A stretch of 64,000 bases of DNA. Origin: Arthrobacter sp. ISL-72 (GTDB lineage: Bacteria; Actinomycetota; Actinomycetes; Actinomycetales; Micrococcaceae). The notes below the pieces were generated by a model. It was not told the origin of the DNA and did not search any database. It worked only from the letters and a program-made list of their open reading frames with translations. The first letter of the stretch is position 1. Each line of letters begins with the position of its first letter. The translations under genes and the position numbers were made by a program. The stretch covers positions 62,001-126,000 of the forward strand of contig NZ_JAGGPP010000004.1 in NCBI RefSeq assembly GCF_018613755.1. The letters run 5' to 3'. Shown in pieces: positions 16,300 to 25,512 of this stretch.

Positions 16300-18078
16300 T
16301 TACTTCTCGGCCCACTCCCAGAAGTTCCACCAGACACCGGTCTGGTTCGGCATGAACTTCACGCCGGTGATGCGGTCGCTGTAGGCATCCACACCAACGG
16401 ACTGGAAGAGCGGAAGACCGTAGGCGGAGTCCCAGATCTTCTTGTCGATCTGGATCTGGAGTTCGTCCTGCTTGCTGCGGTCGGTGGTGACGATCAGTTC
16501 GTCCATCAGCTTGTCCGCTTCGGGATCGCTGAACTGGTTGAAGTTGGATCCGTTGCCGCTGCGGAAGATCTGCGGAACACCGGAAACACCGACGCCCGGG
16601 TTGATCCAGCCGAAGATCGTGGCATCGTAGCCGCCCTTGCCCAGGGCCTTGCCCCAATCTGAACCACCCAGGCCGCCGTCAACGATCTTGAAGCCCGCCT
16701 TGGTGGCCGACTCGCGGATCAGGGAGAAGGCGTCAACACGGTTGGGGTTGTCCTTGTTGTACATGATGCGGATCTCAGGAGTCTTTCCGGCGAGCAGTGA
16801 CTTGGCACCGTCAATGTCCGCGTCCTGGTAGGCCGAGGAACCGTTGTTCTTGGTGGACTCCTCGTAAGCTGCCTGGGCGGGAACAAAGAGCTGCGAGTCG
16901 AGCGGCTTGGCTTCCGGATCGAGCTTCTTCACGATCTTGTCCACAATGTCCTTGCGCGGGACGGTCTTCATAAACGCCTCGCGGACGCTCTTCTCGGCCA
17001 GCGGTCCCGAGTAGTTCAGGTCGATGTGGTCGTAGGAGAGCTGGTTGCCCTGCTCCACGGTGACGCCCTGGCTTTCAAGCGCCTTGAGCTGCTCGATGGT
17101 GTCTGCGGAGGCCTGCGGGGCAATGATGTCCGCTTCGCCGTTCTTCAGTGCCTGCACCTGGGCCGGGGCGGAACCGATGTAGCGGACCGTGATTTCGTCC
17201 AGGCTGGCTTCAGGGCCCCAGTTGTAGTCCTTGTTGCGGACCATGGTCAGCGACTGGTCCTGCGTGACACTCTGGACGATGTAGGGACCGTTGGAGAGGA
17301 AGATGCTGGGATCGGAAGGCAGCGTCTTCGTGTCGAAGCCGGTGTTCCAGAGGTCAGACATGGCCTTCAGCTTTGCATCGGCCGGCTTGGGTGCCTTGGG
17401 ATCGCCCTTCGGCAATTCCTTGAGGTAATCCACGAGCGCCTTGGCGTCGCTGAGGCCGGCTTTCTTGGCCAGGACGTGGGCAGCGATGTCGATCCCGGGG
17501 CCGCCAAGGACTGTTTCCCAGTCAGCGAACGGCTTGGAGTACTTGATGGTCATGGAGCGGTTGTCGTCCCCAAGTTCAGGGAAATCGGTGAGCTTCAGGC
17601 CCGTGGGGTCACCGGCGTAGGAGAAGTAGGACGTGCCTGTCTTGGCCTCTGAATCCGCATCGTCGTAGTAACCCGAGAAAGCCGCCCACTGCAGCAGGAG
17701 GTCAGCAGCCGTCACAGGCGTGCCGTCAGACCATTTCACTCCCTCGTTGATGGTGTACTTCACCGTCAGCGGGTCGTCGGAAGTCTTTTCCATCTTTCCG
17801 AACTTCTCGTTGCGGACAACGTTCAGCTGGTTATCGATGTAGTAGAAACCCGAGTGGGTGGCGTAGCTGATCTTCGAGTTGATGTCAGTGTTGCCGTCGG
17901 CGGTGTTCGGGTTGAATGTGTTAAACGCGTTCACCTCGACAACCGTGGCTGAGCCACCCTGTTTGCCGGCTGTGGCACTGGTCGGGGTTGTCCCGCCAGT
18001 GTTGCCGGCGCAGGCGCTGAGAGCTAGCGCGGCAGCAGCCGCGACGCCTATCGCTGTGGAAATACGACCGAAGCGCAT
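16300..18078 (-). CDS. Peptide ABC transporter substrate-binding lipoprotein (family 5, DppA/OppA type)
   Basis: A 592-residue extracellular solute-binding protein. ATG 18078 follows the ribosome binding site GGAGGCGG; the frame is open further upstream but lacks such a site. The signal peptide ends at the lipobox LSACAG (Cys about residue 23), so it is membrane-anchored. Family 5 marks include VKYTINEGVKWSDGTPVTAADLL and a central NGPYIVQSVTQDQSLTMVRNKDYNWG, with the usual long C-terminal lobe. It captures peptides for the two permeases and the fused ATPase encoded downstream. Tandem CCCATGGG sites upstream may be its operator. Confidence 0.93.
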   Translation of the reverse strand: MRFGRISTAIGVAAAAALALSACAGNTGGTTPTSATAGKQGGSATVVEVNAFNTFNPNTADGNTDINSKISYATHSGFYYIDNQLNVVRNEKFGKMEKTSDDPLTVKYTINEGVKWSDGTPVTAADLLLQWAAFSGYYDDADSEAKTGTSYFSYAGDPTGLKLTDFPELGDDNRSMTIKYSKPFADWETVLGGPGIDIAAHVLAKKAGLSDAKALVDYLKELPKGDPKAPKPADAKLKAMSDLWNTGFDTKTLPSDPSIFLSNGPYIVQSVTQDQSLTMVRNKDYNWGPEASLDEITVRYIGSAPAQVQALKNGEADIIAPQASADTIEQLKALESQGVTVEQGNQLSYDHIDLNYSGPLAEKSVREAFMKTVPRKDIVDKIVKKLDPEAKPLDSQLFVPAQAAYEESTKNNGSSAYQDADIDGAKSLLAGKTPEIRIMYNKDNPNRVDAFSLIRESATKAGFKIVDGGLGGSDWGKALGKGGYDATIFGWINPGVGVSGVPQIFRSGNGSNFNQFSDPEADKLMDELIVTTDRSKQDELQIQIDKKIWDSAYGLPLFQSVGVDAYSDRITGVKFMPNQTGVWWNFWEWAEK

Positions 18079-18331
18079 TCCGCCTCCTATGTTTCTGTGG
18101 TTTGAAAAGACCGCCGCTGTAGGCGCCGGCCAGACCGCCCATTCCCCCAGTAAGAATGTGGCTGGTCTCACATGAGCAGTAGCCTAGACCCGAAAGTAAT
18201 CCCCATGGGACCAAAGTTGCCCATGGGTAAAGGTTGTTACCGAGCTGCAACAATGCGCCCGCAGCGGGCTTTTAATCGTTGCGGAACCGGGAGCCGGAAC
18301 AGCCGCGCAGGGAACCTCTCCAATCACAACA
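18079..18331. other. Promoter and leader region of the peptide transporter operon
   Basis: This is most of the 329-bp gene-free stretch between the binding-protein gene and ychF. It holds two CCCATGGG palindromes (18202-18227), a weak GC hairpin with T4 on the plus strand (18257-18273), and no convincing reading frame. The rest of the stretch is the ychF terminator. Confidence 0.5.
18202..18227. promoter_or_regulatory. Tandem CCCATGGG palindromes upstream of the peptide transporter operon
   Basis: The 8-bp palindrome CCCATGGG occurs at 18202-18209 and again at 18220-18227, 18 bp apart start to start, about 125-150 bp before the binding-protein start codon. The pair is also one larger inverted repeat. 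An operator for a nitrogen or peptide regulator is possible; the regulator is unknown. Confidence 0.4.
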
Positions 18332-18361
18332 AAAGCCCCGATTCTAGGGAATCGGGGCTTT
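18332..18361. terminator. Terminator downstream of ychF
   Basis: A perfect 13-bp stem (18332-18344 against 18349-18361) with a TAGG loop, flanked by A and T runs. It lies 47 bp past the ychF stop and acts on the minus strand. Confidence 0.9.
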
Positions 18362-18407
18362 CACCGTTAATGCTCAATCACTGACTCTGACTGTGGTGCG
18401 CTGGCTG

Positions 18408-19493
18408 CTACACGTTGAAGCGGAACTCCACCACGTCGCCGTCGGCCATCACATATTCCTTGCCTTCGATGCGGACCTTGCCGCGGGCCTTGGCCTCCGC
18501 CATCGATCCGGCTTCAAGGAGGTCATCGAAGGAAACGACTTCGGCTTTGATGAAGCCGCGCTGGAAATCGGAGTGGATCACGCCCGCTGCCTGCGGAGCC
18601 GTGTACCCCCGGTGGATGGTCCAGGCGCGGGTCTCTTTCGGGCCCGCGGTCAGGTAGGTCTGCAGTCCCAGGGTGTGGAACCCGACGCGGGCCAGCTGGT
18701 CGAGGCCCGATTCGTCCTGGCCGTTCATTTCCAGCATTTCGCGGGCTTCTTCCTCATCCAGCTCGACGAGGTCGGATTCCAGCTTGGCGTCGAGGAAGAT
18801 GCAGTCAGCGGGGGCCACGAGAGCGCGCAGCTCCTCCTGCTTTTCCGGGCTGCCCAGAATGCCTTCGTCCGCATTGAAGACGTAGATGAACGGCTTGGCC
18901 GTGAGGAGGCTGAGCTCCTTGAGGTGCTCCATTTCCAGCTTGTCGCTCTTGACCGAGGAGAAGATGGTGTCGCCGCGTTCAAGGACCACCTGCGCGGCCT
19001 TGATGGCGGCCAGTTCGGCGGCCTCGCGCTTCTTGATCTTAACTTCTTTTTCGATCCGGGGAATGGCCTTTTCGATGGTCTGCAGATCGGCCAGGATCAG
19101 CTCGGTGTTGATGGTTTCCATGTCCGAGCGCGGATCAACCTTGCCGTCAACGTGGATGACGTCGGGATCATCAAACACCCGAACCACCTGGGCGATGGCC
19201 TCGGCCTCGCGGATGTTGGCGAGGAACTGGTTGCCCAGGCCTTCTCCCTCGGAGGCGCCCTTAACGATGCCGGCGATATCAACGAAGGACACCGCTGCGG
19301 GGAGCAGCCGCTGCGAGCCGAAAATGGCTGCGAGCTTCTCCAGGCGGGGATCGGGCAGGTTCACGACCCCGACATTCGGCTCGATGGTGGCGAACGGATA
19401 GTTCGCCGCGAGCACCTGATTCCGGGTCAGTGCGTTGAAAAGAGTTGATTTGCCGACGTTGGGCAGTCCGACGATGCCAATAGTAAGAGCCAC
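18408..19493 (-). CDS. ychF: Redox-regulated ATPase/GTPase YchF (Obg family)
   Basis: A ribosome-associated P-loop NTPase of 361 residues, the usual length. The G1 motif GLPNVGKST is near residue 8-16, followed by the FATIEPNVGVV switch, DIAGIVKGAS (G3), and the YchF-specific N[AV]DE motif in IYVFNADEG. The C-terminal TGS domain is complete (LGLQTYLTAGPKETRAWTIHRG through MADGDVVEFRFNV). GTG 19493 gives the standard N-terminus; ATG 19499 is possible. TAGAAT at 19502-19507 on the minus strand lies 8 nt before the GTG, which fits a leaderless message. Transcription stops at the hairpin at 18332-18361. Confidence 0.95.
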   Translation of the reverse strand: MALTIGIVGLPNVGKSTLFNALTRNQVLAANYPFATIEPNVGVVNLPDPRLEKLAAIFGSQRLLPAAVSFVDIAGIVKGASEGEGLGNQFLANIREAEAIAQVVRVFDDPDVIHVDGKVDPRSDMETINTELILADLQTIEKAIPRIEKEVKIKKREAAELAAIKAAQVVLERGDTIFSSVKSDKLEMEHLKELSLLTAKPFIYVFNADEGILGSPEKQEELRALVAPADCIFLDAKLESDLVELDEEEAREMLEMNGQDESGLDQLARVGFHTLGLQTYLTAGPKETRAWTIHRGYTAPQAAGVIHSDFQRGFIKAEVVSFDDLLEAGSMAEAKARGKVRIEGKEYVMADGDVVEFRFNV

Positions 19494-19640
19494 GAGCATT
19501 GATTCTACCGGTAATCGGCGCGGAACCATGCGGCGGTTCGTTCCCTCCCCTGCCGGGATCAGCAGGCAGCCCGGGCGGGATGCGTGCCTCCTGAGTGCGT
19601 CTGCGGCAAAAATGTCACAGGCCCGTGCCACAGTGAACAC

Positions 19641-20855
19641 ATGGATGGTTTTGCACTGATACTTGCCCTGCTGATGCTGATTCTCGGCGCCGTGATAAGC
19701 GCGGCCTGCACCTATGTTGTGTTCCGCCGGCGGAACACCGCGTTGGAACATGATTTCGACGGCGTCTCTGCCCGCCTTTCGGAGGTGAGCGCCCAGTTCG
19801 CGGCGGCCGACGCCGAGCGGCGTCTGTTGTCCGCACAGAACCGGGAGCTGGGCGAATCACGCAACCAGGACGGGAGCGTCCTGCGGGCCCTGGCACCCGT
19901 GGCCGAGAAGCTGACGGCGGTGCAGCAGCAGGTGTCCCTGCTGGAACGCGACCGGCTGGAGCAATACGGACAGCTGGCACAGCAGCTCCATGAGGCCCGC
20001 CTCTCCGACGAGCAGCTTCTGCGCTCAACCCACGCCCTTGAATCCGCGCTGCGCTCCAACAGTGCCCGCGGCCAGTGGGGCGAAGTCCAGCTCCGGCGCG
20101 TGGTGGAAGCCGCAGGCATGCTCCGCCACGTTGATTTCCACGAGCAGCACCACAGCACCGGATCCGGGAGCGCTGTCCGGCCCGACCTCGTGGTTCAGCT
20201 GCCGGGAGGCAAGCAGCTGGTGGTGGACGCCAAGGTGCCCCTCGCGTCCTACCTCGAGGCCCAGGATCTCGGGTCTTCCGCGGGACGCCAGGCACAAGGG
20301 CCGGGCTCCCCCAACGGACAGGGACCGCTGCTGGCAGCACACGCCAAGGCCCTGAAAGCACACGTGGACGCCTTGAGTAACAAGAAGTACTGGGATATCC
20401 CGGGCAATTCCCCGGAACTGGTGATCTGCTTCCTCCCGGCGGAGTCCATCCTGGCGGCCGCCTTGGCGGCGGATCCGGGGCTGCTGGACTACGCCCTTAA
20501 CAAGAACGTGGTGCTGGCTTCCCCGGGCACCCTGTTGGCAGTGCTGAAGTCCGTGGCATTCACGTGGCGCCAGGACGTGCTGACTGACAGCGCCCGCGAA
20601 CTCTTCGAGCTGGCCCGGCAGCTCTACGAACGGATGGGGACGCTCGGCGAGAACGTCACCAAGCTGGGGTCCTCACTGAAGACTTCCGTAGACCGCTACA
20701 ACTCCATGGTGGGAACGCTGGAGGCCCGTGTCCTTCCGACGGCCAGAAAACTCAATGCGCTGGACGTCGAGGGGCTCACCACACCTCCCGCCGTCGAGGC
20801 GACCCCCCGGTCGGTGGCCGCTCCCGAGCTTCAGGACGAGGAGTCAGCCGCGTAG
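19641..20855 (+). CDS. rmuC: DNA recombination protein RmuC homologue
   Basis: A 404-residue protein. An N-terminal membrane helix (about residues 3-24) is followed by a coiled coil (about 30-115, rich in Glu, Arg, Leu and Ala heptads). The RmuC nuclease-like domain comes next, with SARGQWGEVQLRRVVEAAGM, VRPDLVVQLPGGKQLVVDAKVPLASY (the PD-(D/E)XK-like core) and the conserved region ending at LEARVLPTARKLNAL. In E. coli RmuC limits inversions at short repeats. ATG 19641 was chosen because the membrane helix begins there. It is divergent from ychF and convergent on ispH. Confidence 0.9.
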   Translation: MDGFALILALLMLILGAVISAACTYVVFRRRNTALEHDFDGVSARLSEVSAQFAAADAERRLLSAQNRELGESRNQDGSVLRALAPVAEKLTAVQQQVSLLERDRLEQYGQLAQQLHEARLSDEQLLRSTHALESALRSNSARGQWGEVQLRRVVEAAGMLRHVDFHEQHHSTGSGSAVRPDLVVQLPGGKQLVVDAKVPLASYLEAQDLGSSAGRQAQGPGSPNGQGPLLAAHAKALKAHVDALSNKKYWDIPGNSPELVICFLPAESILAAALAADPGLLDYALNKNVVLASPGTLLAVLKSVAFTWRQDVLTDSARELFELARQLYERMGTLGENVTKLGSSLKTSVDRYNSMVGTLEARVLPTARKLNALDVEGLTTPPAVEATPRSVAAPELQDEESAA

Positions 20856-20911
20856 CCGGGACCTCAGGGATTGCCCCGGTACCGCAAGGGTTGCCGGCAC
20901 TTCAGGGAGGG

Positions 20912-21994
20912 TCAGGCCCGCGCTCCGCGCCGTCCGCCCAGGGCGCGGGTCACGTCCCCGGATTTCTTCAGCGTTGCGCGGAGTTCCTTCGGCAGGGAGA
21001 AGAGCAGGTCTTCCTCGGCGGTCACAATTTCTTCCACGTCGCCGTAACCGTAGTCAGCCAGCAGGCGCAGCACATCCTTGACCAGAACCTCGGGAACGGA
21101 CGCGCCGGAGGTCACGCCAACCGTGGCAACCCCTTCGAACCAGGCCTCGTCCACTTCGTTGGCGAAGTCGACGCGGTAGGAGGCCTTTGCACCGTATTCC
21201 AGGGCGACCTCCACGAGGCGGACCGAGTTCGAGGAATTGGCTGAACCCACAACGATGACCAGGTCCGCCTGCGGGGAAATCTTCTTGATGGCCACCTGAC
21301 GGTTGGTGGTGGCGTAGCAGATGTCGTCGCTGGGCGGATCCTGCAGTGTGGGGAAGCGCTCCTTCAGCAGCCTGACCGTTTCCATCGTTTCGTCCACGCT
21401 CAGGGTGGTCTGCGACAGCCAGATGACCTTTTCCGGATCCCGGACCGTCACTTTGTCCACCTCGTGCGGGCCGTTGATGATCTGGATGTGCTCGGGCGCT
21501 TCGCCGGCGGTGCCTTCAACTTCCTCATGGCCGTCATGGCCGATGAGGAGGATGTCGAAATCGTCCTTGGCGAACCGGACAGCCTCCCGGTGCACCTTGG
21601 TCACCAGCGGACAGGTGGCGTCAATGGTGCGAAGACCCCGGTCCTCTGCCGACTGCACCACGGCGGGCGAAACCCCGTGGGCCGAAAAAATCACCAGGGC
21701 GCCTTCGGGGACCTCATCGGTCTCGTCAACAAAGATGGCGCCCTTCTCCTCGAGGGAGCTGACCACGTGAACGTTGTGGACGATCTGCTTACGCACGTAG
21801 ACCGGCGGGCCGTAGTGCTCCAGGGCTTTCTCAACCGCAATGACCGCCCGATCCACTCCGGCGCAATAGCCGCGGGGAGCCGCCAGAAGAACCTTTTTGG
21901 GACCTGAAACCGGCGCCGCAGCCAGCACGTCCTCAGGCGAACGGCGCCTGCGCGGAATGGAAGGCATGGGGATGGAGACAGCTGAGGTGGTCAT
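20912..21994 (-). CDS. ispH: 4-hydroxy-3-methylbut-2-enyl diphosphate reductase
   Basis: The last enzyme of the MEP isoprenoid pathway, which forms IPP and DMAPP with a 4Fe-4S cluster. It has 360 residues. The three cluster cysteines are visible in [24 protein letters not shown] and [11 protein letters not shown]. Other family motifs are [11 protein letters not shown] and [16 protein letters not shown]. The N-terminal 30 residues (Pro- and Arg-rich) are an extension before the catalytic core. It lies 9 bp downstream of the membrane protein gene at 22004 and is probably cotranscribed with it. The neighbourhood with xseA-xseB and ychF is conserved in actinobacteria. Confidence 0.96.
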   Translation of the reverse strand: MTTSAVSIPMPSIPRRRRSPEDVLAAAPVSGPKKVLLAAPRGYCAGVDRAVIAVEKALEHYGPPVYVRKQIVHNVHVVSSLEEKGAIFVDETDEVPEGALVIFSAHGVSPAVVQSAEDRGLRTIDATCPLVTKVHREAVRFAKDDFDILLIGHDGHEEVEGTAGEAPEHIQIINGPHEVDKVTVRDPEKVIWLSQTTLSVDETMETVRLLKERFPTLQDPPSDDICYATTNRQVAIKKISPQADLVIVVGSANSSNSVRLVEVALEYGAKASYRVDFANEVDEAWFEGVATVGVTSGASVPEVLVKDVLRLLADYGYGDVEEIVTAEEDLLFSLPKELRATLKKSGDVTRALGGRRGARA

Positions 21995-22003
21995 TGTTCA
22001 ATG

Positions 22004-22861
22004 CTACCGGGAACCCTGGGGGCGCCCGGCGCCGGCAGCAACGCGGAGAGTGACGCCGGCCACGATAAGGACGGCGCCGGCAATAACGGTGGCCAGGATC
22101 CATTGCCCGAACCGGTCAGAGGACGCCGCGATGAATTCGCTCTTGAAGAGATCCGCCACTTCGTCCCCGCTGGCTGCTCCGCCCACGGCGAGGGCCGCCG
22201 CGTCAGAGCCGAGTTTCCAGACCGCCGCCAGCACCAACGCTCCGGCACCCGTGCCCACCAATACGGTCCAGCGCCGGCGTGCGGCAATGAGGGCAAGCAG
22301 CAGCGCGGTGCCGGAGCCCGCAGCAAGGGCATAGCCGATGGGAGCGTACGCCGAAGCCTGGTCCGCGAGCTGACGCTGGCTCGGCTGCCCGATGTTGATG
22401 AGTGTTTGGTCCGGCGCTTCCAACGGCACGTTGGTTGCCTCGGAAATCTGCTGGGTCAGGAGGCCGACCAAAGGCGCCACATCCAGCGTGAGCGACGTGG
22501 ACGGCGTGTCCTCCGGGGTGGCTTCACCGGCGGCGGCGAAGTTAAGCCGGTGGCTCTTCCTCAGCGTTTCCTCCCAGGCCGCCGGATAACCGGGCATGGT
22601 TGTCAGGGACGTGGCCGCAGAGTCCAGGATCGGCTGCACCAGGTTCGCGAGCGGCTCAGGAATCTGCCCCTCCGGATCGATGCTGCCTACCGCTGCCGAG
22701 GCCAGCCTTTGTTGGAAGACGGCGTCCTTGCCCAGCGGCGCGGCCAGTGAAACAAAGCCGTCCTCCTGCACAATGTTCCGGTCCACCCAGATGGCCGGGA
22801 GGGCGACGGCGGCCAGCAGCAGTCCAAGGATGACGGCGGCAGCTGAGACAAAAGAGCGCAA
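22004..22861 (-). CDS. Hypothetical membrane protein upstream of ispH
   Basis: A 285-residue protein starting at TTG 22861 after AGGAATCCC. It has an N-terminal membrane helix (about residues 5-26) and an extracellular domain of about 150 residues (rich in Ala, Pro, Thr). Three more helices follow, near residues 178-198, 205-225 and 252-276. The order helix, large outer domain, helices resembles a common actinobacterial family of unknown function found beside lytB/xseA. No catalytic motif is seen. It is divergent from xseA and coupled to ispH by a 9-bp gap. Confidence 0.7.
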   Translation of the reverse strand: MRSFVSAAAVILGLLLAAVALPAIWVDRNIVQEDGFVSLAAPLGKDAVFQQRLASAAVGSIDPEGQIPEPLANLVQPILDSAATSLTTMPGYPAAWEETLRKSHRLNFAAAGEATPEDTPSTSLTLDVAPLVGLLTQQISEATNVPLEAPDQTLINIGQPSQRQLADQASAYAPIGYALAAGSGTALLLALIAARRRWTVLVGTGAGALVLAAVWKLGSDAAALAVGGAASGDEVADLFKSEFIAASSDRFGQWILATVIAGAVLIVAGVTLRVAAGAGRPQGSR

Positions 22862-23030
22862 GGGATTCCTAGGGTTTGGTTTGGCGGTACTGCCATCCTA
22901 GGTGCGCCGGCCGGGAAGCAAAAATGTCGGCCGACAGTGGTAGAGCTATGGATAGAGTTGATTCGGTTTGATGCCCGCCACCCGCAAAGGATTCCCATGC
23001 CCACGGCTCCCTCCCCGTCACGGTCCATCC

Positions 23031-24317
23031 GTGGCTGACAATACGCCTGCGGCTACCACGCTTCCCGCGACGGCCGCCGACACAAGTCCGGACAACCCGT
23101 GGCCACTGCAGCTGCTGTCCCAAAAGCTGAAGGCCCATATCGACCGCACCCCGTCGGCATGGGTCGAGGGCCAGGTCATCGAACTGAACCGCCGCGGCGG
23201 CAGCGCCTTCATGACGCTCAGGGACGTCGATGCCGAGATTTCGCTGCCCGCCTCCATCTGGTCCAACCTGCTGGACCGCCAGGAGGTTCCCTTGGAACGG
23301 GGCTCCAGGGTGGTGGCGCTCATTAAGGCGGAGTTCTGGCTCAAGACCGGACGCCTGAACATGGCCGTGAAGGATATCCGGCCCGTGGGGCTGGGGGATC
23401 TGCTCGCACGGATTGAACGGCTGCGCCAGGCGCTGTCGCGTGAGGGCCTTTTTGCGGATTCACGCAAAAAACCGCTGCCGCTCCTCCCGCACCGGATCGG
23501 GCTGATCACGGGACGGGACTCGGACGCCAAGAAGGACGTGCTGCGCAATGCCGCCCTCCGGTGGCCCGCGGTCGAATTCGACGTCCGGGAGGTGGCAGTG
23601 CAGGGTAATACCGCTGTCGCCCAGATCGTTGGGGCGCTGCGGGAACTCGATGCCGACCCCCACGTCGACGTCATTGTCATTGCCCGCGGCGGCGGCGCGC
23701 TCGAGGACCTCCTGCCCTTTAGTAATGAGGACCTGATCCGGGCCGTCTCGAACGCGTCCACCCCCGTGGTCAGCGCGATCGGCCACGAAGCCGACCGCCC
23801 CATCCTGGATGACGTCGCCGACCTCCGGGCGTCCACGCCAACCGACGCCGCCAAGAGGATCGTTCCTGACGTTGCGGAGGAACTTGCCACGGTACGGCAG
23901 GCCAGGGACCAGCTCCGGCGGGGCGTGACGCGGCTCGTGGAACGGGAATCGGACCGGCTGGCCTCGCTGCATTCGCGGCCTGTCCTTGCCGCGCCGGAAG
24001 TCATGGTCAATGCGCGCGCCGAGGATGTTGCGCGGCTCAGCAGCCGCTCCCGGGCCGCCATCAGTACTGCAGTGCTGCGGGCAGCGGACAAGATCCTGCA
24101 CCTCCGTAACCAGGTGCGCTCCCTCTCACCGCAGCAGACCCTGGACCGGGGCTACGCCGTGGTCCAGGTCGCGGGGACAGACCCGGCGACCGACTCACCA
24201 CGGGCAGTCGTGCGGCAGCCTTCCCAGGCCCCTGAGGGGTCCGATCTCTTCGTCCGGGTGGCAGGAGGCAGCTTCTCCGCCCGGTCAACCGGCGGCCACC
24301 GGATATCCGACAGCTGA
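23031..24317 (+). CDS. xseA: Exodeoxyribonuclease VII large subunit
   Basis: The catalytic subunit of the single-strand exonuclease, 428 residues from GTG 23031. The N-terminal OB fold (about residues 25-120: [22 protein letters not shown]) binds DNA. The catalytic core has [34 protein letters not shown] and [28 protein letters not shown] coiled-coil and C-terminal region with [11 protein letters not shown] follows. The frame is open to ATG 22971, but the extra 20 residues look non-conserved. xseB follows after 58 bp. The two must assemble to be active. Confidence 0.95.
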   Translation: MADNTPAATTLPATAADTSPDNPWPLQLLSQKLKAHIDRTPSAWVEGQVIELNRRGGSAFMTLRDVDAEISLPASIWSNLLDRQEVPLERGSRVVALIKAEFWLKTGRLNMAVKDIRPVGLGDLLARIERLRQALSREGLFADSRKKPLPLLPHRIGLITGRDSDAKKDVLRNAALRWPAVEFDVREVAVQGNTAVAQIVGALRELDADPHVDVIVIARGGGALEDLLPFSNEDLIRAVSNASTPVVSAIGHEADRPILDDVADLRASTPTDAAKRIVPDVAEELATVRQARDQLRRGVTRLVERESDRLASLHSRPVLAAPEVMVNARAEDVARLSSRSRAAISTAVLRAADKILHLRNQVRSLSPQQTLDRGYAVVQVAGTDPATDSPRAVVRQPSQAPEGSDLFVRVAGGSFSARSTGGHRISDS

Positions 24318-24375
24318 ACCAGCCCCGGCCCGGACGGGCACCGATCATTTACCACCACCAGCAGGGAGCAACACA

Positions 24376-24606
24376 TTGACAGCGGAGAAGAAACCGAACG
24401 CGGACATCGAAGCGCTGAGCTACGAGGAAGCCCGCGAACAACTCGTGGCGGTAGTGGGAAAGCTGGAAGCCGGGGGCGCCAGCCTCGAGGACTCGCTCGC
24501 TCTGTGGGAGCGGGGCGAGGCCCTGGCCAAGCGCTGTGAGGAATGGCTGGAAGGCGCCCGGAAACGCCTGGCCGCCGCCCGGAACCAGGCCGCACCCGAG
24601 TCCTAG
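24376..24606 (+). CDS. xseB: Exodeoxyribonuclease VII small subunit
   Basis: A 76-residue helical protein that pairs with XseA. The motif [41 protein letters not shown] is the full family signature split over two helices. The start is TTG 24376 after GCAGGGAGCA. An open frame runs well upstream inside xseA, but the ribosome binding site and the family length fix this start. It converges on ppk2 with one base between the stop codons. Confidence 0.95.
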   Translation: MTAEKKPNADIEALSYEEAREQLVAVVGKLEAGGASLEDSLALWERGEALAKRCEEWLEGARKRLAAARNQAAPES

Positions 24607-24607
24607 T

Positions 24608-25462
24608 TCAGGACTTTTCCACTAGGCGGCGTTCCAGTGCCACGTCAAACTCTGCGGCCGGCCATTCCAGTTGCAGGTCTTGCATCGCCTGGAGCAGAAG
24701 CTGCTGCACGGCGATGCGCGCGTACCACTTCTTGTTGGCCGGGATCACATGCCAGGGCGCTTCAAGCGTGTTGGTGGCATCGATCGCCGCCTGGAAGGCT
24801 TCCATATAGTCGTCCCAGAAGACGCGCTCATCCCTGTCGCCCCGGCTGTATTTCCAGTGCTTCGCGGGGTTGTCCAGCCTTGCCAGGAGCCGGGCCTTCT
24901 GCTCGTCCCCGCTGATGTGCAGCATCACCTTGACCACTGTGGTCCCGGAGTCGGTCAGCCGCCGCTCAAACTCATTGATGGCCACGTAGCGACGCTTGAT
25001 TTCCTCCGAAGTGGCCCAGCCATGGACGCGGTGGATCAGCACATCCTCGTAGTGGGAACGGTCAAAGACCCCCACCATGCCCGCGGCCGGCACTTCCTTC
25101 TCGATGCGCCAGAGGAAGTCGTAGGACTTTTCCTCATCGGTGGGGGCTTTGAACGCCTTGAACTGCACGCCCTGGGGATCCATGGCAGCCATGACGTGTT
25201 TGACGATGCCGCCCTTGCCCGCGGTGTCCATGGCCTGCAGAATCAGCAGGACGCGTTTGGTGCCGCCGAACCGGGACTCGGCAAACAGCTTTTCCTGCAG
25301 CTCGGCCAGTTCGTCATCCATGCCGGCCAGCAGGGCACGGCCGTCCTCCTTGCCCCCGCTGTAGCCCGGCGTGGAGTCAGGATCGACGCTGGCCAGGGAA
25401 AAGCCTTCCCCTACCCTCAGGGTTTCACAAGGGTGCTCTTTGAAGCCGACGACGCCGTCCAT
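24608..25462 (-). CDS. ppk2: Polyphosphate kinase 2 family protein
   Basis: A polyphosphate-dependent nucleotide kinase of 284 residues. The Walker A-type loop MDTAGKGG (about residues 80-87) and the Walker B-type FDRSHYEDVLIHRVHGW (about 128-145) are diagnostic. The lid region follows, with ISGDEQKARLLARLDNPAKHWKYS. The length and single-domain form fit the short PPK2 enzymes known from Arthrobacter (class III-like, acting on AMP/ADP); the subclass is inference. ATG 25462 follows AAAGGA. A long frame continues to 25495 but without such a site. It lies next to an aminotransferase gene on the same strand (50-bp gap). Confidence 0.92.
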   Translation of the reverse strand: MDGVVGFKEHPCETLRVGEGFSLASVDPDSTPGYSGGKEDGRALLAGMDDELAELQEKLFAESRFGGTKRVLLILQAMDTAGKGGIVKHVMAAMDPQGVQFKAFKAPTDEEKSYDFLWRIEKEVPAAGMVGVFDRSHYEDVLIHRVHGWATSEEIKRRYVAINEFERRLTDSGTTVVKVMLHISGDEQKARLLARLDNPAKHWKYSRGDRDERVFWDDYMEAFQAAIDATNTLEAPWHVIPANKKWYARIAVQQLLLQAMQDLQLEWPAAEFDVALERRLVEKS

Positions 25463-25512
25463 GGGTATCCTTTCCGCAAAGTCCACGGGAACCAAGCGCC
25501 CGTCAGCTCAGG

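Noticed and set aside
18257..18273. GC-rich hairpin followed by TTTT on the plus strand
   Set aside because: Looks like a small terminator, but no plus-strand gene lies upstream of it.
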